Below, one piece after another: positions 12,101 through 21,782 of a DNA stretch of 64,000 nt. Every line of letters begins with the position of its first letter. Position 1 is the first letter of the stretch. The DNA is from Phorcus lineatus (lineage: Eukaryota; Mollusca; Gastropoda; Trochida; Trochidae), in NCBI GenBank assembly GCA_921293015.1, contig OV121090.1, forward strand, positions 2,294,001 to 2,358,000, in the 5' to 3' direction. A program made the translations under genes and the position numbers. The notes beneath the pieces are model-generated. The model did not search any database and was not told where the DNA came from. It worked only from the letters and a program-made list of their open reading frames with translations.

Positions 12101-12674
12101 TTAGAAAAACTTGCCACAATTCTCAAATATTGGCAAGCCCCGCATTGCATAAGTATTAATCTATTAACTGATCCCAACTGATAGCCAGGCTTGCTGGCCA
12201 CAAATGGGCACCTCTGAAAAAATAGACAAACACTAACTGAAAGGCGGACAACTTCTCATTCATTGGCCATCTTTTCCTTGACCCCCTATAGGTGTACTTG
12301 AGAATTGCTTTGACAAATAACATGAAATTGCTTAGAATCAAACAAGATCATCAGTCCCCGGTTTAGGATATCTATGAGCACCTTCATGCAATAAAAAGTT
12401 ATGAATAACAAGCTGGTAGTGATGTGAGGCAATGCTGAGAAAACAATCAGGGAATTGAAAATCACAGAAAACAAATCCCTGAATGATCATATACAGTTTT
12501 GAGTAGAGCTGTTACCTTTATTTCCTTAAACGGCATATCATCTGAGGAAGATTTCCTGGCGCCACTATCATCCTCCCCGCCCTTCACCAGATGGGTGCGA
12601 CTCCCCGCCACCGATGTCAGGCTGAACACGCTCTCACACGCCTTCGGACTCGTCACCTCTAGCGTCACCGCCAT
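71..12674 (-). CDS. ADCY: membrane adenylyl cyclase, ADCY2/4/7-like, 5' part of gene (six coding exons, continues past base 1)
   Basis: This enzyme makes cyclic AMP from ATP at the plasma membrane downstream of G proteins. Exons 12516-12674, 3637-3786, 2741-3088, 2436-2585, 1342-1478 and 71-182 join with GT..AG borders and matching phases into 352 codons with no stop. In order the protein shows a hydrophilic N-terminus (about residues 1-75), six hydrophobic helices (about 78-240), a charged linker ending in EREKKQQ, the [17 protein letters not shown] segment typical of the C1 entry, and [18 protein letters not shown] with the metal-binding Asp of ADIVxFT, followed by [13 protein letters not shown]. 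Vertebrate ADCY2, as I recall it, reads [18 protein letters not shown] and LNELFGKFDQIAK, so group II (ADCY2/4/7, fly Ac76E) is the best fit; this rests on memory, not alignment. The Gly after IV in vertebrates is Asn here. The rest of C1, the second membrane bundle and C2 must lie left of the window. Two introns carry exon-derived minisatellites. Confidence 0.95.
183..603 (-). other. intron sequence, no gene seen
   Basis: This is the non-repetitive, AT-rich part of the intron between the 137-nt and 112-nt cyclase exons. Nothing beyond the splice acceptor next to 182 is recognisable. Confidence 0.7.
604..1341 (-). repeat. 64-bp minisatellite built from exon end plus splice donor (11 intronic copies)
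   Basis: Copies follow each other every 64 bp, with one 65-bp unit near 1128. On the gene strand each unit is the last 53 nt of the 137-nt cyclase exon followed by 11 nt of intron starting GTAGGTGTCCT. Each unit therefore repeats the code for [13 protein letters not shown] and a complete donor. The donor GT lies at 1340-1341 for the real exon and recurs down to 635-636, an offset of 11 x 64 + 1. Reading past any donor gives AGG TAG, a stop. Because 64 is not a multiple of 3, open frames on this strand span exactly three units and are artefacts. Copies are almost identical, so the expansion is recent or homogenised. Confidence 0.97.
1342..1478 (-). CDS. ADCY: adenylyl cyclase exon: entry to catalytic domain C1
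   Basis: This 137-nt exon (starts phase 0, ends after two bases of a codon) encodes [20 protein letters not shown], then [20 protein letters not shown] and HYTDV plus AG of the next Ser codon. The donor is GTAGGT. Its last 53 nt together with the donor were amplified into the 64-bp array immediately downstream. The real exon reads CCCAAACCATCG where the copies read CCCAAACCCTCG (one copy differs by a 1-nt insertion), so real and copied sequence can be separated. Confidence 0.93.
1479..2435 (-). other. intron with a degenerate 10-11-bp repeat near the upstream exon
   Basis: This intron of about 950 bp holds a short inverted repeat at 1581-1600 (CTGCCAC...GTGGCAG). From about 2155 to 2420 it holds a decayed tandem repeat on the theme AATGCTAAGAC. 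The rest is AT-rich with no recognised element. Confidence 0.6.
2436..2585 (-). CDS. ADCY: adenylyl cyclase exon: helix 6 and linker helix
   Basis: This 150-nt, phase 0/0 exon encodes helix 6 ([17 protein letters not shown]), then [13 protein letters not shown] and a charged helix ending [10 protein letters not shown] before the donor GTCGGT. The charged stretch corresponds to the signalling helix that couples the membrane bundle to C1. ADCY2 has a closely similar LVANAVLFLCGN and LEFEKRQQ at these points, as recalled. The acceptor is TGACTCTTCCAG. Confidence 0.93.
2741..3088 (-). CDS. ADCY: adenylyl cyclase exon: helices 2 to 5
   Basis: This 348-nt exon (116 codons, phase 0/0) encodes four hydrophobic segments: around [49 protein letters not shown] and [20 protein letters not shown]. 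It starts SFTRTAQV after the acceptor TTTCCACAG and ends ENLPQQ before the donor GTTAGT. The third codon position is G/C-biased compared with the flanking introns. The helix spacing fits the first six-helix bundle of membrane cyclases. Confidence 0.93.
3089..3636 (-). other. intron with a long hairpin
   Basis: This is the intron between the 150-nt (helix 1) and 348-nt cyclase exons. Apart from the inverted repeat annotated separately it is AT-rich and featureless. Confidence 0.6.
3168..3270. repeat. near-perfect 47-bp inverted repeat (hairpin) in cyclase intron
   Basis: Arms 3168-3214 and 3224-3270 are reverse complements with a single mismatch and a 9-nt loop. The arms include ATGTTATGGATGACAACTTC. 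In the pre-mRNA this would fold into a long stem. It is probably a fold-back MITE, but no flanking duplication was identified. Confidence 0.9.
3637..3786 (-). CDS. ADCY: adenylyl cyclase exon: end of N-terminus and helix 1
   Basis: This 150-nt, phase 0/0 exon encodes [20 protein letters not shown] and then helix 1 ([18 protein letters not shown]), ending LARGEVNK before the donor GTCAGT. Its acceptor (TTGTATCCACAG) and first 22 nt were amplified into the 61-bp array that begins at once upstream of it in transcription order. The genuine exon can be told from the copies because its Phe codon in LSFKE is TTT, whereas the copies read TTC. Confidence 0.93.
3787..8827 (-). repeat. 61-bp minisatellite built from splice acceptor plus exon start (82 copies)
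   Basis: On the gene strand each unit is about 39 nt of intron with a pyrimidine tract and CACAG acceptor, then 22 nt of exon (CTGTCCTTCAAGGAGATG and a few bases). The junction recurs from the real exon at 3781 to 8795, which equals 82 x 61 plus two 6-bp insertions (near 4272 and 6718). A 2446-bp block of 40 units is duplicated head to tail: the marker variants GCTCTGAATAC (3908, 6354) and GCTGTGGGTAC (6232, 8678) recur at exactly that offset. Splicing to a copy would give [12 protein letters not shown] and a stop. Minor variants (GGTTAAGAGAAGC, CATATCATAAAG) define sub-families. Confidence 0.97.
8828..12515 (-). other. remainder of the large first coding intron
   Basis: This is AT-rich sequence with poly-T tracts (9941-9954 and elsewhere) and a TA/GTAT microsatellite at about 11547-11590. 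A GACAGACAGA-type dispersed repeat is annotated separately. A donor-like AGGTAAG at 8831-8837 has no usable partner acceptor. No coding segment is supported. Confidence 0.6.
10925..11045. repeat. fragment of a molluscan-type dispersed repeat (GACAGACAGA tail)
   Basis: The run GAACAGACAGACAGACAGA, then GGCGGACAGATAACAGAG and a short C-rich/G-rich pair (ATCCCC...CGGGGGATGA) resembles an interspersed repeat I associate with bivalve genomes. The identification is from memory of that pattern, and no ends or target duplications were found. Confidence 0.4.
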
Positions 12675-12692
12675 CTTGGTCTCTTGTACTAT
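12516..12692 (-). CDS. ADCY: adenylyl cyclase start exon (ATG at 12674)
   Basis: The coding part is 159 nt, 53 codons, opening [16 protein letters not shown] and ending DDMPFKEIK, followed by a donor GTAACA in phase 0. An acceptor (CCTGTAG) lies about 20 nt upstream of the ATG, so a short 5'-UTR is included. The exon is clearly richer in G and C than its flanks. It encodes the soluble, poorly conserved N-terminal tail that precedes helix 1 in membrane cyclases. It joins in frame to the exon starting LSFKEMDL. This ATG is chosen because it is the only in-frame Met near the acceptor and sits in an AAGATGG context. Confidence 0.8.
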
Positions 12693-13643
12693 CTACAGGA
12701 ATACATTGCTTAGTTTCTATTGAAGAGTGGAATTTAACCACACATTTTGTCAAAGACATTCTTATGTTACTTTGGACTCTGGAGAAAGACTTTTGCAAAT
12801 TTTCATTTGATCTTTCTTACATTTCACTCTAAAAAGTTATCATTAAGAAAAGGAAAAAAATTTAGATTTGGGAACTATATTGACTGTTGATAATCAAATA
12901 TATACAACATCCTAATTTACATACCTGATATTAACAATCAGCTTCCTTTATCTTTATAAATATTCATTTCTGCTGAAATAAAGTAGGATTTTTATAGAAA
13001 ATGCTTTTAAACTCTCAGAAATAGGTTTTTAAATCATCGTTACAAAAGTAATTTGAATGAAAGGGTTATCATTATTTGATTACTTATAAAATAAAATAAT
13101 GTAAAATAATGGGAAATGTTCATTTATTGATAGCAATTTAATTATCTTTAATTCTGTTTGAGACATGGTTGAGATAAACACAGTTTTCAATTGACATGGC
13201 AAAATCTTATATATCAACTAATTAACAACTTGATACAGTACATTCCCTATAAACTGACAACTGACATCTCTCTTATCAAGACTCTCTATAAACCAACATA
13301 TTCACTTAGTCCTAAATGTTGTGAAGTAATTGGAGTCTTGCTCACGTATATGAAACATGGCACACAAAAACTTGACTGGTTTTTAGGGCTAACACTACAG
13401 TCATTGAAGTGACACACACTGCATGTGTACGATGCAGCCTAAAATATCGAAGTATTTCATATTTCAAAATGTTCATCATTAAGATGAATTTCAGAACAAA
13501 ATTTTTCAAATAGTTTTGGCTGAATTTCTGGCAAGTAAATGATGAAAAATTGAAAGAGTGAGAGGCAAATTTTAACTTTCAGTCTAAAACTTTAAACAAA
13601 ACCACCTCATGAAGTATGATGATGATCATCATAATAAACTCAC
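12693..13643 (-). other. 5' intron of the cyclase gene, nothing else seen
   Basis: This AT-rich stretch lies between the putative UTR exon and the start exon. Short open frames here look random in composition and are not supported. Confidence 0.5.
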
Positions 13644-13734
13644 CTGTTGACGAGATCACACCTGTGTGTGCCCCCCTGTGATGTAGATCCACCGTTTCAC
13701 CTGGCTAACACTTTTCTTTTCTTTCATCCTCTTC
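13644..13734 (-). other. ADCY: probable 5'-UTR exon of the adenylyl cyclase gene
   Basis: On the minus strand this 91-nt segment is bounded by a good acceptor (CTTTCTTGTAG at its upstream edge) and a consensus donor (CAACAG followed by GTGAGT). It is richer in G and C than its surroundings and lies about 1 kb upstream of the start exon. It contains a short upstream reading frame that begins MKEKKSVSQVKRW and stops after about 23 codons, which could dampen translation if the exon is used. No first exon or promoter could be recognised farther upstream. The call rests on splice signals and position only. Confidence 0.45.
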
Positions 13735-16700
13735 CTACAAGAAAGTAAAAACACATGAATATCTCGTGAATGAAATAGAGTCTCCCTCACTTTGGGTTGC
13801 TTTCATCAGTATCATAATTCATAACCATCATAAGTACCATTACCACAGCACCTGCAACTGTTGTTTTTGTTTTTATAATCATATTTATTATCAGATGAAG
13901 ACACGATGGGTGAGCAGGTAAGCTACTGGTGTGGTCAGTGCTAACAATGTACCTGACTCTGAAGGTGTGTGTTAAATGCCACAAGAATTTCTACTGTTTC
14001 ACATTATGCCTGATCCCAAATATAACAATACATAATCTTCACCATGAAGATTTTTTCATGCTCATAACTACAGCTTTTATAATGAAAACCATAGCCATTG
14101 TCATAAATATTATAATTATCATCTTCATCATTACATAAGTTATTTTCATTTGCAGGCGGAAAAGCATTAAAATATCTTTAAAACATTAATGTTATTTATA
14201 GGGCAACGTAGAGCCAGTTTTCTCTAGTTAGAATAGAATTCTTGAATCACTGTTTTGTTTTAGATTCCTGAAGTGATTTGGTTCCCTATAATTAAAAGTG
14301 ATTTTCAGCATGCCACATGTTATTTAATTGATCATATTACAACATAAGGTTCAGCATGCCTAAGGTTATAGAAAACAGAACAGTTTAAAATTATTTCACT
14401 CAAAGAAAGTTTTCCCGACCTCTTATTAAAATTGAACATTAAAGACTACAAAAAATTATCTCTAATGATATTCAAGATGCAAACTTAGGAGAAAAATTTA
14501 TTACTCACAACATCATTAGAGGCAAATATTAACAAGCGGTTACGATGTCACTTTCATTTCACAATGTAGACTTTACAAAAACTATTTACATCTCTATATT
14601 TGGTGCATGATTGTCAGTTCTGATAACGCATTTTAGAATTAAAGTTATTTCAACATGCAACCAATCATTATCACTGTATTACCTAAGGTAAATTAAAGAA
14701 GACAGAAGATTTTTTAAATCACATCAAACAGAGAAAATTTTCCTGACCTCTTATTAAAACTTGTGCATTAAAAGAATCAAAATTTTCTCCACTGATATTC
14801 AAGAAATGAATTTGTATTACAACTGGCTCAACAGAGGAATCATTTCATTGCGGACAACATCACTTTAGGAAAATATTTAATATTTTATTTTTCATTATGT
14901 CAATATCATTAAACAATTTCAGCATTTGCAAAATAAAAATTTGCATTTCGTATAATTGACGTATTGCTGGTCAGATTGTTAATGCACTTCCAGAAACTAG
15001 AGATTATCATGTAAATCCTTGTCAACTGAAAGTGAGTTATCTTCAAATATAAAAGAAAGTCACTCCTACAGACGAGTTTCATAATTGCAAAATATAAGTC
15101 ATAATAATTGTAGAACTATGTAACTGATAAACATAACTTATGATAGCCTCAGTGAAGAATAGGTCTCTTGTCATTCATCAGATATGGTATGATATATGAT
15201 ACAATGAAACTGAGTGATTAATCTCAAATAATCCCCTAAAACATACCTTGGTCAGTTTAAAATATATAAAGAGAAATATATACAGAAACTTAGCTGAATA
15301 GCTTCATCTAATTCATACATAAAGTTATCATCGTAACTTCGATGTTTCTTTAGGGTTCAGAAAAGTTTCAGAATTGCAAAAGAGAAGTTGTAATAACTGT
15401 AGAACAATGTCATTTATAAATACAACAAAGAAATAGCATAAACGTCAGCACCATATGTTTATGATATATCACTTACATAAACTCTTGACATTCATCATAT
15501 ACAATCCTCTCAAAGATACCTCAGCTCACATCAATAAAGAACCTTAGTAGTACATCCTCATCCAGTTATCACATAATATCAATCCTGCACCTAACGCACG
15601 TCCTGGTGTGATACAAGAGACATAGACGGTGGATTTTCTCTATCAAGCCTGTCATTGAACCAACCCATAAACCTTCTCACAAGCTGAAGAGAGAGTGTTG
15701 AGCCGGATTAGTGGCGGGATCAGTGGATTATCCCGGAGAATGAAAGGGATATTGGCGGTTCAGACGTGGTGGTAATCCTGGTATGACCAAATGATCAGTA
15801 TTGATGTAATTGGTGATAAAGCTGACATCCTCACTGATCTGAGTGATAAAATTACTCTACAAATTGAAGAAGTTCCTTGATCTCTGTGAGTCTGTAAAGG
15901 CGAGTTTTGCTGAAGTCACAAATTGTTGGTACAGTGAAAATATGCTTACTCATCATTAACATCCACCTGGTGGAAGATAAGTATTTACCTCAAATGTTGT
16001 ATGTCAACAGTTAATAAGGTGACGTCAAGATAATTGTTTTATAACTGATTCACTTCTAAAATCTCTTCAAAAACTTGTTCTTCACATATCTTATTTTCAC
16101 ATATTTAGGAATTGTTATATTTTTAATGATACATTTTTAATTACCTGAATGTCAATTGTTCAAAATGTTACTCATATTTTATCACAACGATAAATATTGC
16201 TTATTCACGAAGGATTTATCTTAAAGCAATTTGTGTCAATCTTGGCTTTACATTCCTAACCTTGGATACCATTTGCAGCTATAGCAATCTCGTTAATCCT
16301 TGACAACGATTTGGAGGAAAATGGAGACTGATCTCCTCATGATATCCAGACACATAACTGTCATTATAGAATCACACATTATAGCACATGCTGCTTCATA
16401 AAGCCTAGCTGACATCAATCTGTTATAGTTTGAACTTGTCTCTTGATTTATGATTACCGTATACATATGACCGGGTATAAGCCCCCCTCGCGTATAAGCC
16501 GACCCCCTTTCTCAACCCCCCAAATCCCAGTAAAAACCTGGTATTTCATGTATAAACCGACCCTGTTTTCTACACTTCCCGGCTGACTGGCAAGTTCAAT
16601 GGCAGGTTGATGTTACCATCGATACGTTGATACTTGATCTGGCTTTATCAAAACATTCTTTATTTTTCAGGCGTTTATCAAAAATAAAAGATTACTACAA

Positions 16701-16790
16701 AATAAAATATTGACTTACGGTGTCTGTTATTGTTTGTTTGAATAAAATCATGCTTCATTCCCATTACACGAACTTTTTAACAGTTTGTAT
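13735..16790. other. upstream non-coding region with diverged local duplications
   Basis: Two diverged copies of a segment of about 130-150 bp lie near 14400 and 14735 (shared core CGACCTCTTATTAAAA / TGACCTCTTATTAAAA). A second diverged pair lies near 15078 and 15368 (shared core AGAATTGCAAAA-like). A GC-richer island at 15590-15790 could hold a first exon or promoter of the cyclase gene but shows no decisive signal. At 16459-16560 is a stretch starting TACCGTATACATATGACC with GTATAAGCC motifs, probably an eroded transposon end. No gene is seen. Confidence 0.5.
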
Positions 16791-16825
16791 ACCTGCCAAA
16801 ACTGAACATAAAAACTTGAAAAATA

Positions 16826-17050
16826 CCAATATATTGCAATACATATTTGTATGCACTTTTCTGTATCCCAATATATTGCAATACATATTTGTATGCACTT
16901 TTCTGTATCCCAATATATTGCAATACATATTTGTATGCACTTTTCTGTATCCCAATATATTGCAATACATATTTGTATGCACTTTTCTGTATCCCAATAA
17001 ATTGCAATACATATTTGTATGCACTTTTCTGTATCCCAATATATTGCAAT
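16826..17050. repeat. 42-bp tandem array (five full copies and a partial)
   Basis: The unit runs from CAATATATTGCAATACATAT to TTTTCTGTATCC and recurs every 42 bp with hardly a change. Because 42 is a multiple of three, several frames stay open on both strands, giving repeats such as NILQYIFVCTFLYP; these are artefacts of the array. The unit contains the palindrome CAATATATTG. Confidence 0.95.
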
Positions 17051-17191
17051 TTGGTAATGAGTAGTGATGCTTGTCCTTATCTAAGACATTGTATCTTAAC
17101 ATTGTAAAATCAGATTAAATCAAAATCTAAGATATCACATTATAATTATGAAAAATAACTCATAGAGCTTCATGATAAACAAAACAATTGC

Positions 17192-17816
17192 TATCAATTG
17201 TACAGGTCATAAATAACTGTATGAAGTTATACAGGTCATGAATAAGTGTATGAAGTTATACAGGTCATAAATAACTGTATGAAGTTATACAGGTCATAAA
17301 TAACTGTATGAAGTTATACAGGTCATAAATAACTGTATGAAGTTGTACAGGTCATTAATAAGTGTATGAAGTTATACAGGTCATAAATAACTGTATGAAG
17401 TTATACAGGTCATAAATAACTGTATGAAGTTATACAGGTCATAAATAACTGTATGAAGTTATACAGGTCATAAATAATTGTATGAAGTTATACAGGTCAT
17501 GAATAACTGTATGAAGTTATACAGGTCATAAATAACTGTATGAAGTTATACAGGTCATAAATAACTGTATGAAGTTATACAGGTCATAAATAACTGTATG
17601 AAGTTATACAGGTCATAAATAACTGTATGAAGTTATACAGGTCATGGATAACTGTATGAAGTTATACAGGTCATAAATAACTGTATGAAGTTATACAGGT
17701 CATAAATAACTGTATGAAGTTATACAGGTCATAAATAACTGTATGAAGTTATACAGGTCATAAATAACTGTATGAAGTTATACAGGTCATAAATAACTGT
17801 ATGAAGTTATACAGGG
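17192..17816. repeat. 29-bp tandem array (22 copies)
   Basis: The unit is ACAGGTCATAAATAACTG followed by TATGAAGTTAT. ACAGG recurs from 17202 to 17811, exactly 21 x 29 bp apart. Rare variants (CATGAATAAG, CATGGATAAC, TTGTACAGG) are scattered. There is no coding capacity. Confidence 0.97.
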
Positions 17817-17957
17817 CAACAAAACAGGGCTAGTATAAAAGTGTATTCTTGTCAGGAACTACAAATAAATGCTCTGAAAAATTGTGACTATTCTATGGAC
17901 AGTCTTAAGGTGTTTGTTCTATACACTGCTGTAGGTGAAAAATATTCATCTTGGAGG

Positions 17958-18110
17958 CTATATAGAGAATGTCACCCAAGTGTCTTCTGATATCAAATAT
18001 ATCAACACGAGTAGATAAAATTTACAAATTACATATTTTTCCTTTTATCAACGAGTGTTGATATATTTGATATCAGAAGACACGAGGGTTAGATTCTATT
18101 TATCATCCAA
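17958..18110. mobile_element. fold-back element with perfect 29-bp arms
   Basis: Arms 17980-18008 (GTGTCTTCTGATATCAAATA...) and 18055-18083 are exact reverse complements around a 46-nt loop. Weaker complementarity extends outward on both sides (for example GAATGTCACCC against GGGTTAGATTC). It is non-coding and looks like a MITE. It is followed directly by a block with TGACGTCG and TGATGTCAT motifs. Confidence 0.75.
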
Positions 18111-18394
18111 AATCCTTTTTCATTTTGATTCCTTGAAAAATGTATATTTCTGAACACTGCACTACTCTAAGGCTCTCAGTGTGGTGATGTCATAGCATTG
18201 TGACGTCGTCATGTTTATGACATCATAGCATTGTGATGTCATTACTTGATGATGAAAAACAATTGTGATGTCATGAACTTGACTGTTATAGGGCATTGTT
18301 CAAAATCTACTGTCAAAAACAATATCTCCTAGGAGATATTGCTTGATCTTCCACAAGCAATATTTCCTGTGGAACACAGTTTTGGATGATAAAT
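18098..18394. repeat. 297-bp segment with 15-bp terminal inverted repeats and an internal 22-bp palindrome
   Basis: ATTTATCATCCAAAA at 18098-18112 is the exact reverse complement of TTTTGGATGATAAAT at 18380-18394. Inside are repeated CATTGTGATGTCAT/CATTGTGACGTC motifs (18190-18280) and the perfect palindrome CAATATCTCC/GGAGATATTG centred on CCTAGG at 18323-18344. It may be one part of a larger composite element with the neighbouring hairpin. Confidence 0.55.
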
Positions 18395-18399
18395 ATCCT

Positions 18400-19795
18400 T
18401 AATCCTGTAATTGAAATCATCAGAAAAGCATATCTTGCTCTCATCCAATTACATTAAACAAGTAAGCTTTGCCCGAAATTAACAAGAGGTCATGATTGCT
18501 CTACAAATGTGACATTAATGACCTTATAGAAACAGATTGCAGTGATAAAAAATGTCAAAAAATCTGCGTACCTACATCAATCAGAGCGATATAAGAATCT
18601 ATCTTACACCTATTTCCTTTGGTGCAAACAGCAATGAGAAAGTTGTTGAAGAACAACGCTTCTAACAGCAATACATGAAACAACCCAAGTAGCTCCGTCG
18701 TGTTAGGAGTTTAAACAAACATCTGGAACCTCCATAGTGCTCTAAAGAGGAGTGACTTTGTTCTTTCTTATAAGTACCTAGCTGACATCTTTAAGGAATG
18801 GTTTAATTTTTGTTGAACAGAATTTCCAGGAACATTTCTCTTTATACAGATATGTTATAAGCACATGGTGGTATCAAATTGAAGTCAAAACATGTTACTG
18901 GAGGTAGTAATTTTGTTGCTTTTGATTAGATTGATAAATGCTTTTTTTTATTATTCATGATAATGCAAATATATTCCCATTTCATTGTGTTAAGATTGGT
19001 TTTCATTCCTTCCTTAAAATATCAATTTTACATAATATAATATGAAATTTTTTCAACAAAATCCTCAATTCAAATAGATATTTTCCAGGAATTGAAAAAA
19101 AAAGCATTTTATATTGATGACGATTGTGATTTTCATAATTCTATGAGACCTTGAAAAGACCTTGGAAATTCTTTTATAATGACACAGTAAATTACCAGAC
19201 AACATGGAAGTTTTCACCATATAAAGAAAATTCAATAATTTTGAAAACAAGTCCTTTCAAATGTTTTGGTTACTTACTCCCCATAAAGATTATTTCATCC
19301 TTTTATCAAAACAACTTTATATTGTGTAGTTTAATGGGTGGCAATCACTCTAAATAAATGTTCAAAACTTATCTGAGAACATAAACTGAGCATAAAAAAC
19401 TTGTAGCAGATTGGCAGCCCTGAAAATAAAATCCCAGCCAACCTTGAGAGAGTTTAGATGAATATTTATAAAGGAGAGTTCTGTAGGTGGAAAGCTTGCA
19501 TTGATTAGAGATAAAACAGCATGCAATTGCTATTAGTCATTCAATCTGGCTGCTAAAATCAGGGTCACTTCAAGAATATGCTGAATATATGTTATCATTG
19601 AATAAATTGAAAAGATATTTAACAAAGGTATGACTATTGATAATTACTATAAAACATAAACAGTTCTTAAATCAGAGATCAAAATAATCCAACTTGGTCT
19701 TCTCTTTGTAGTAAAGAATTTACCAGGAAGTCTTTGATGAAATGGAGATACTAGCATCGCTTGGGTAATATTAAAGCATCAGTGATCCAAATATT
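18400..19795. other. non-coding, nothing recognised
   Basis: This AT-rich single-copy sequence has only short open frames of random-looking composition. Confidence 0.6.
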
Positions 19796-19800
19796 CTAAA

Positions 19801-20370
19801 GGGGAAGGGAGGCAGTCACCTAATAAAAAGGGGGAGGGAGGCAGTCACCTAATAAAAAGGGGGAGGGAGGCAGTCACCTAATAAAAAGGGGAGGGAGGCA
19901 GTCACCTAATAAAAAGGGGGAGGGAGGCAGTCACCTAATAAAAAGGGGGAGGGAGGCAGTCACCTAATAAAAAGGGGGAGGGAGCCAGTCACCTAATAAA
20001 AAGGGGAGGGAGGCAGTCATCTAATAAAAAGGGGGAGGGAGCCAGTCACCTGATAAAAAGGGGGAGGGAGGCAGTCACCTAATAAAAAGGGGGAGGGAGG
20101 CAGTCACCTAATAAAAAGGGGGAGGGAGGCAGTCACCTAATAAAAAGGGTGAGGGAGGCAGTCACCTAATAAAAAGGGGAGGGAGGCTGTCACCTAATAA
20201 AAAGGGGGAGGGAGGCAGTCACCTATTAAAAAAGGGGAGGGAGGCAGTCACCTAACAAAAAGGGGAGGGAGGCAGTCACCTAATAAAAAGGGGGAGGGAG
20301 GCAGTCACCTAATAAAAAGGGGAGGGAGGCAGTCACCTAATAAAAAGGGGGAGGGAGGCAGTCACCTCAG
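19801..20370. repeat. 29-bp G-rich tandem array (20 copies)
   Basis: The unit is TAATAAAAAGGGGGAGGGAG followed by GCAGTCACC, with some 28-bp units that lack one G. Each unit brings three close G-runs on the plus strand, so neighbouring units could form G-quadruplexes. The array is followed by GGTGGGGAGGAGGG and, about 60 bp on, a run of 15 G (20429-20443). Confidence 0.96.
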
Positions 20371-20673
20371 GTGGGGAGGAGGGATTCAGCTTAGGCATTC
20401 GCCCTTTTCACAGTGGGCTTTCCTTCACGGGGGGGGGGGGGGGCATATATCAATCACAAAGTGTAAAATTGTACAATGTATCTTTAAAATATATCTAAAT
20501 ATCTCAAATCAATGATTATTCTATCAAATTTTCTTTTTGTTCATATTGCTTATTTGTGGCATACCACCCATGGTATGCTGGTTCTAGCCGATGCTCGCAG
20601 GTTTCACTTCAAAGCATAGCCACAATGGTGTTGCAGGCTTTCTCCCTGCAATAATACCAGCAGCCGCGATATA

Positions 20674-20959
20674 CCGTATTTCCTCGAATAGACGCCGGGT
20701 CTCGAATAGAGGCCGGGGTTATGGCTGTTTTAAGTAAATACACGCCGGGTCTCGAATAGATGCCGGGTCTCGAATACACGCCGGGTGATAAGAGATTTGC
20801 CATAATTGCTCCTTCTTGAGGTTGTGACCTGGACGAAATTTCTTACTAAAAAAATGAATAGACGCCGGCCTCGAATAGACGCCGGGTCTCGAATATACGC
20901 CGGGGGTAAAGAGGGTCTGAAAAAATAGAGGCCGGGGGCGTCTATTCGAGGAAATACGG
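20674..20959. mobile_element. MITE with TA target duplication, copy 1 (286 bp)
   Basis: The element begins CCGTATTTCCTCGAATAGAC and ends in the exact reverse complement, flanked on each side by TA. The inside is made of variants of CGAATAGACGCCGGGTCT. It has no coding capacity, so it is a non-autonomous DNA transposon. The same end sequence is, as I recall, common in invertebrate genomes; the superfamily is not determined here. Confidence 0.85.
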
Positions 20960-21325
20960 TAAGTGAACTATTCTTGAAAGCGGTATTAAATCCCATATCA
21001 CCTCATCTCACCTCGCCTCTCTATTTGTGGCAGTGTCGGATTATTTTGGTCAGAATTAAAACAACTGTAAGTGATATCAGGGACGGATATCTACCTTGAT
21101 AGGTAGTTGTAGATTCATAACTCTTATTCTTCTTTCAAATTAGAATCCCAGCCGGAACTGTATTTAATTCATGCTCATGGGGACTGTTCCCTATAAAGTT
21201 GTGATATGACTAAACTGTGTAGTGGTATCAAAAGACTTCAAGTTGTTATAAGACCAATTCAGCTAAACACAGTTCAAAAGGTTTTGTATGATTGTTCCAG
21301 CATTTAAAAACTTAAGATCAACATA

Positions 21326-21528
21326 CCATATTTCATCGAATAGACGCCGGGTCTCGAATACAAGCCGGGTGATAAGTTGATTAATTAATGCTCCCCTAGT
21401 TGAATGCAAATATTGTATTCAGACCTGGACGAAATTTCCTACTAAAAAATGAATAGACGCCTGATCTCAAATACACGTCTAGGGTAAAGGGGGTTTGAAA
21501 AAATAGGCGTCTATTCTAGGAAATACGG
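21326..21528. mobile_element. MITE of the same family, copy 2 (203 bp)
   Basis: The element begins CCATATTTCATCGAATAGAC and ends CTATTCTAGGAAATACGG, again between TA dinucleotides. It shares the inner words GACCTGGACGAAATTTC and TTGAAAAAATAG with copy 1 but is more diverged and shorter, so it is an older or derivative copy. Confidence 0.8.
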
Positions 21529-21782
21529 TACTTAACAGTTGCTGTTCACCCTATAAAGCAAAACTTATCTCATAGACTTTGTGCTATCTTGTTATACTTA
21601 TGTTTTTAAAGCGCTTGATTTTTTAACATTTAATGGGCCATTTTCCAATTATCAGTGAAAACAAGAAAATATAAGAATTTTGGCATTTTAGAGACAAAGA
21701 TGCAAGTTTAGAGAAGTGATTTTAACTTTTGTAAGGTCATAAGTTACTTTGGCTCTCAATAAAGCTGCATTAAAAATCATAA

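Noticed and set aside
16720-17107. Overlapping frames with repeats NILQYIFVCTFLYP and similar
   Set aside because: They are open because the 42-bp unit is a multiple of three; both strands are equally open.
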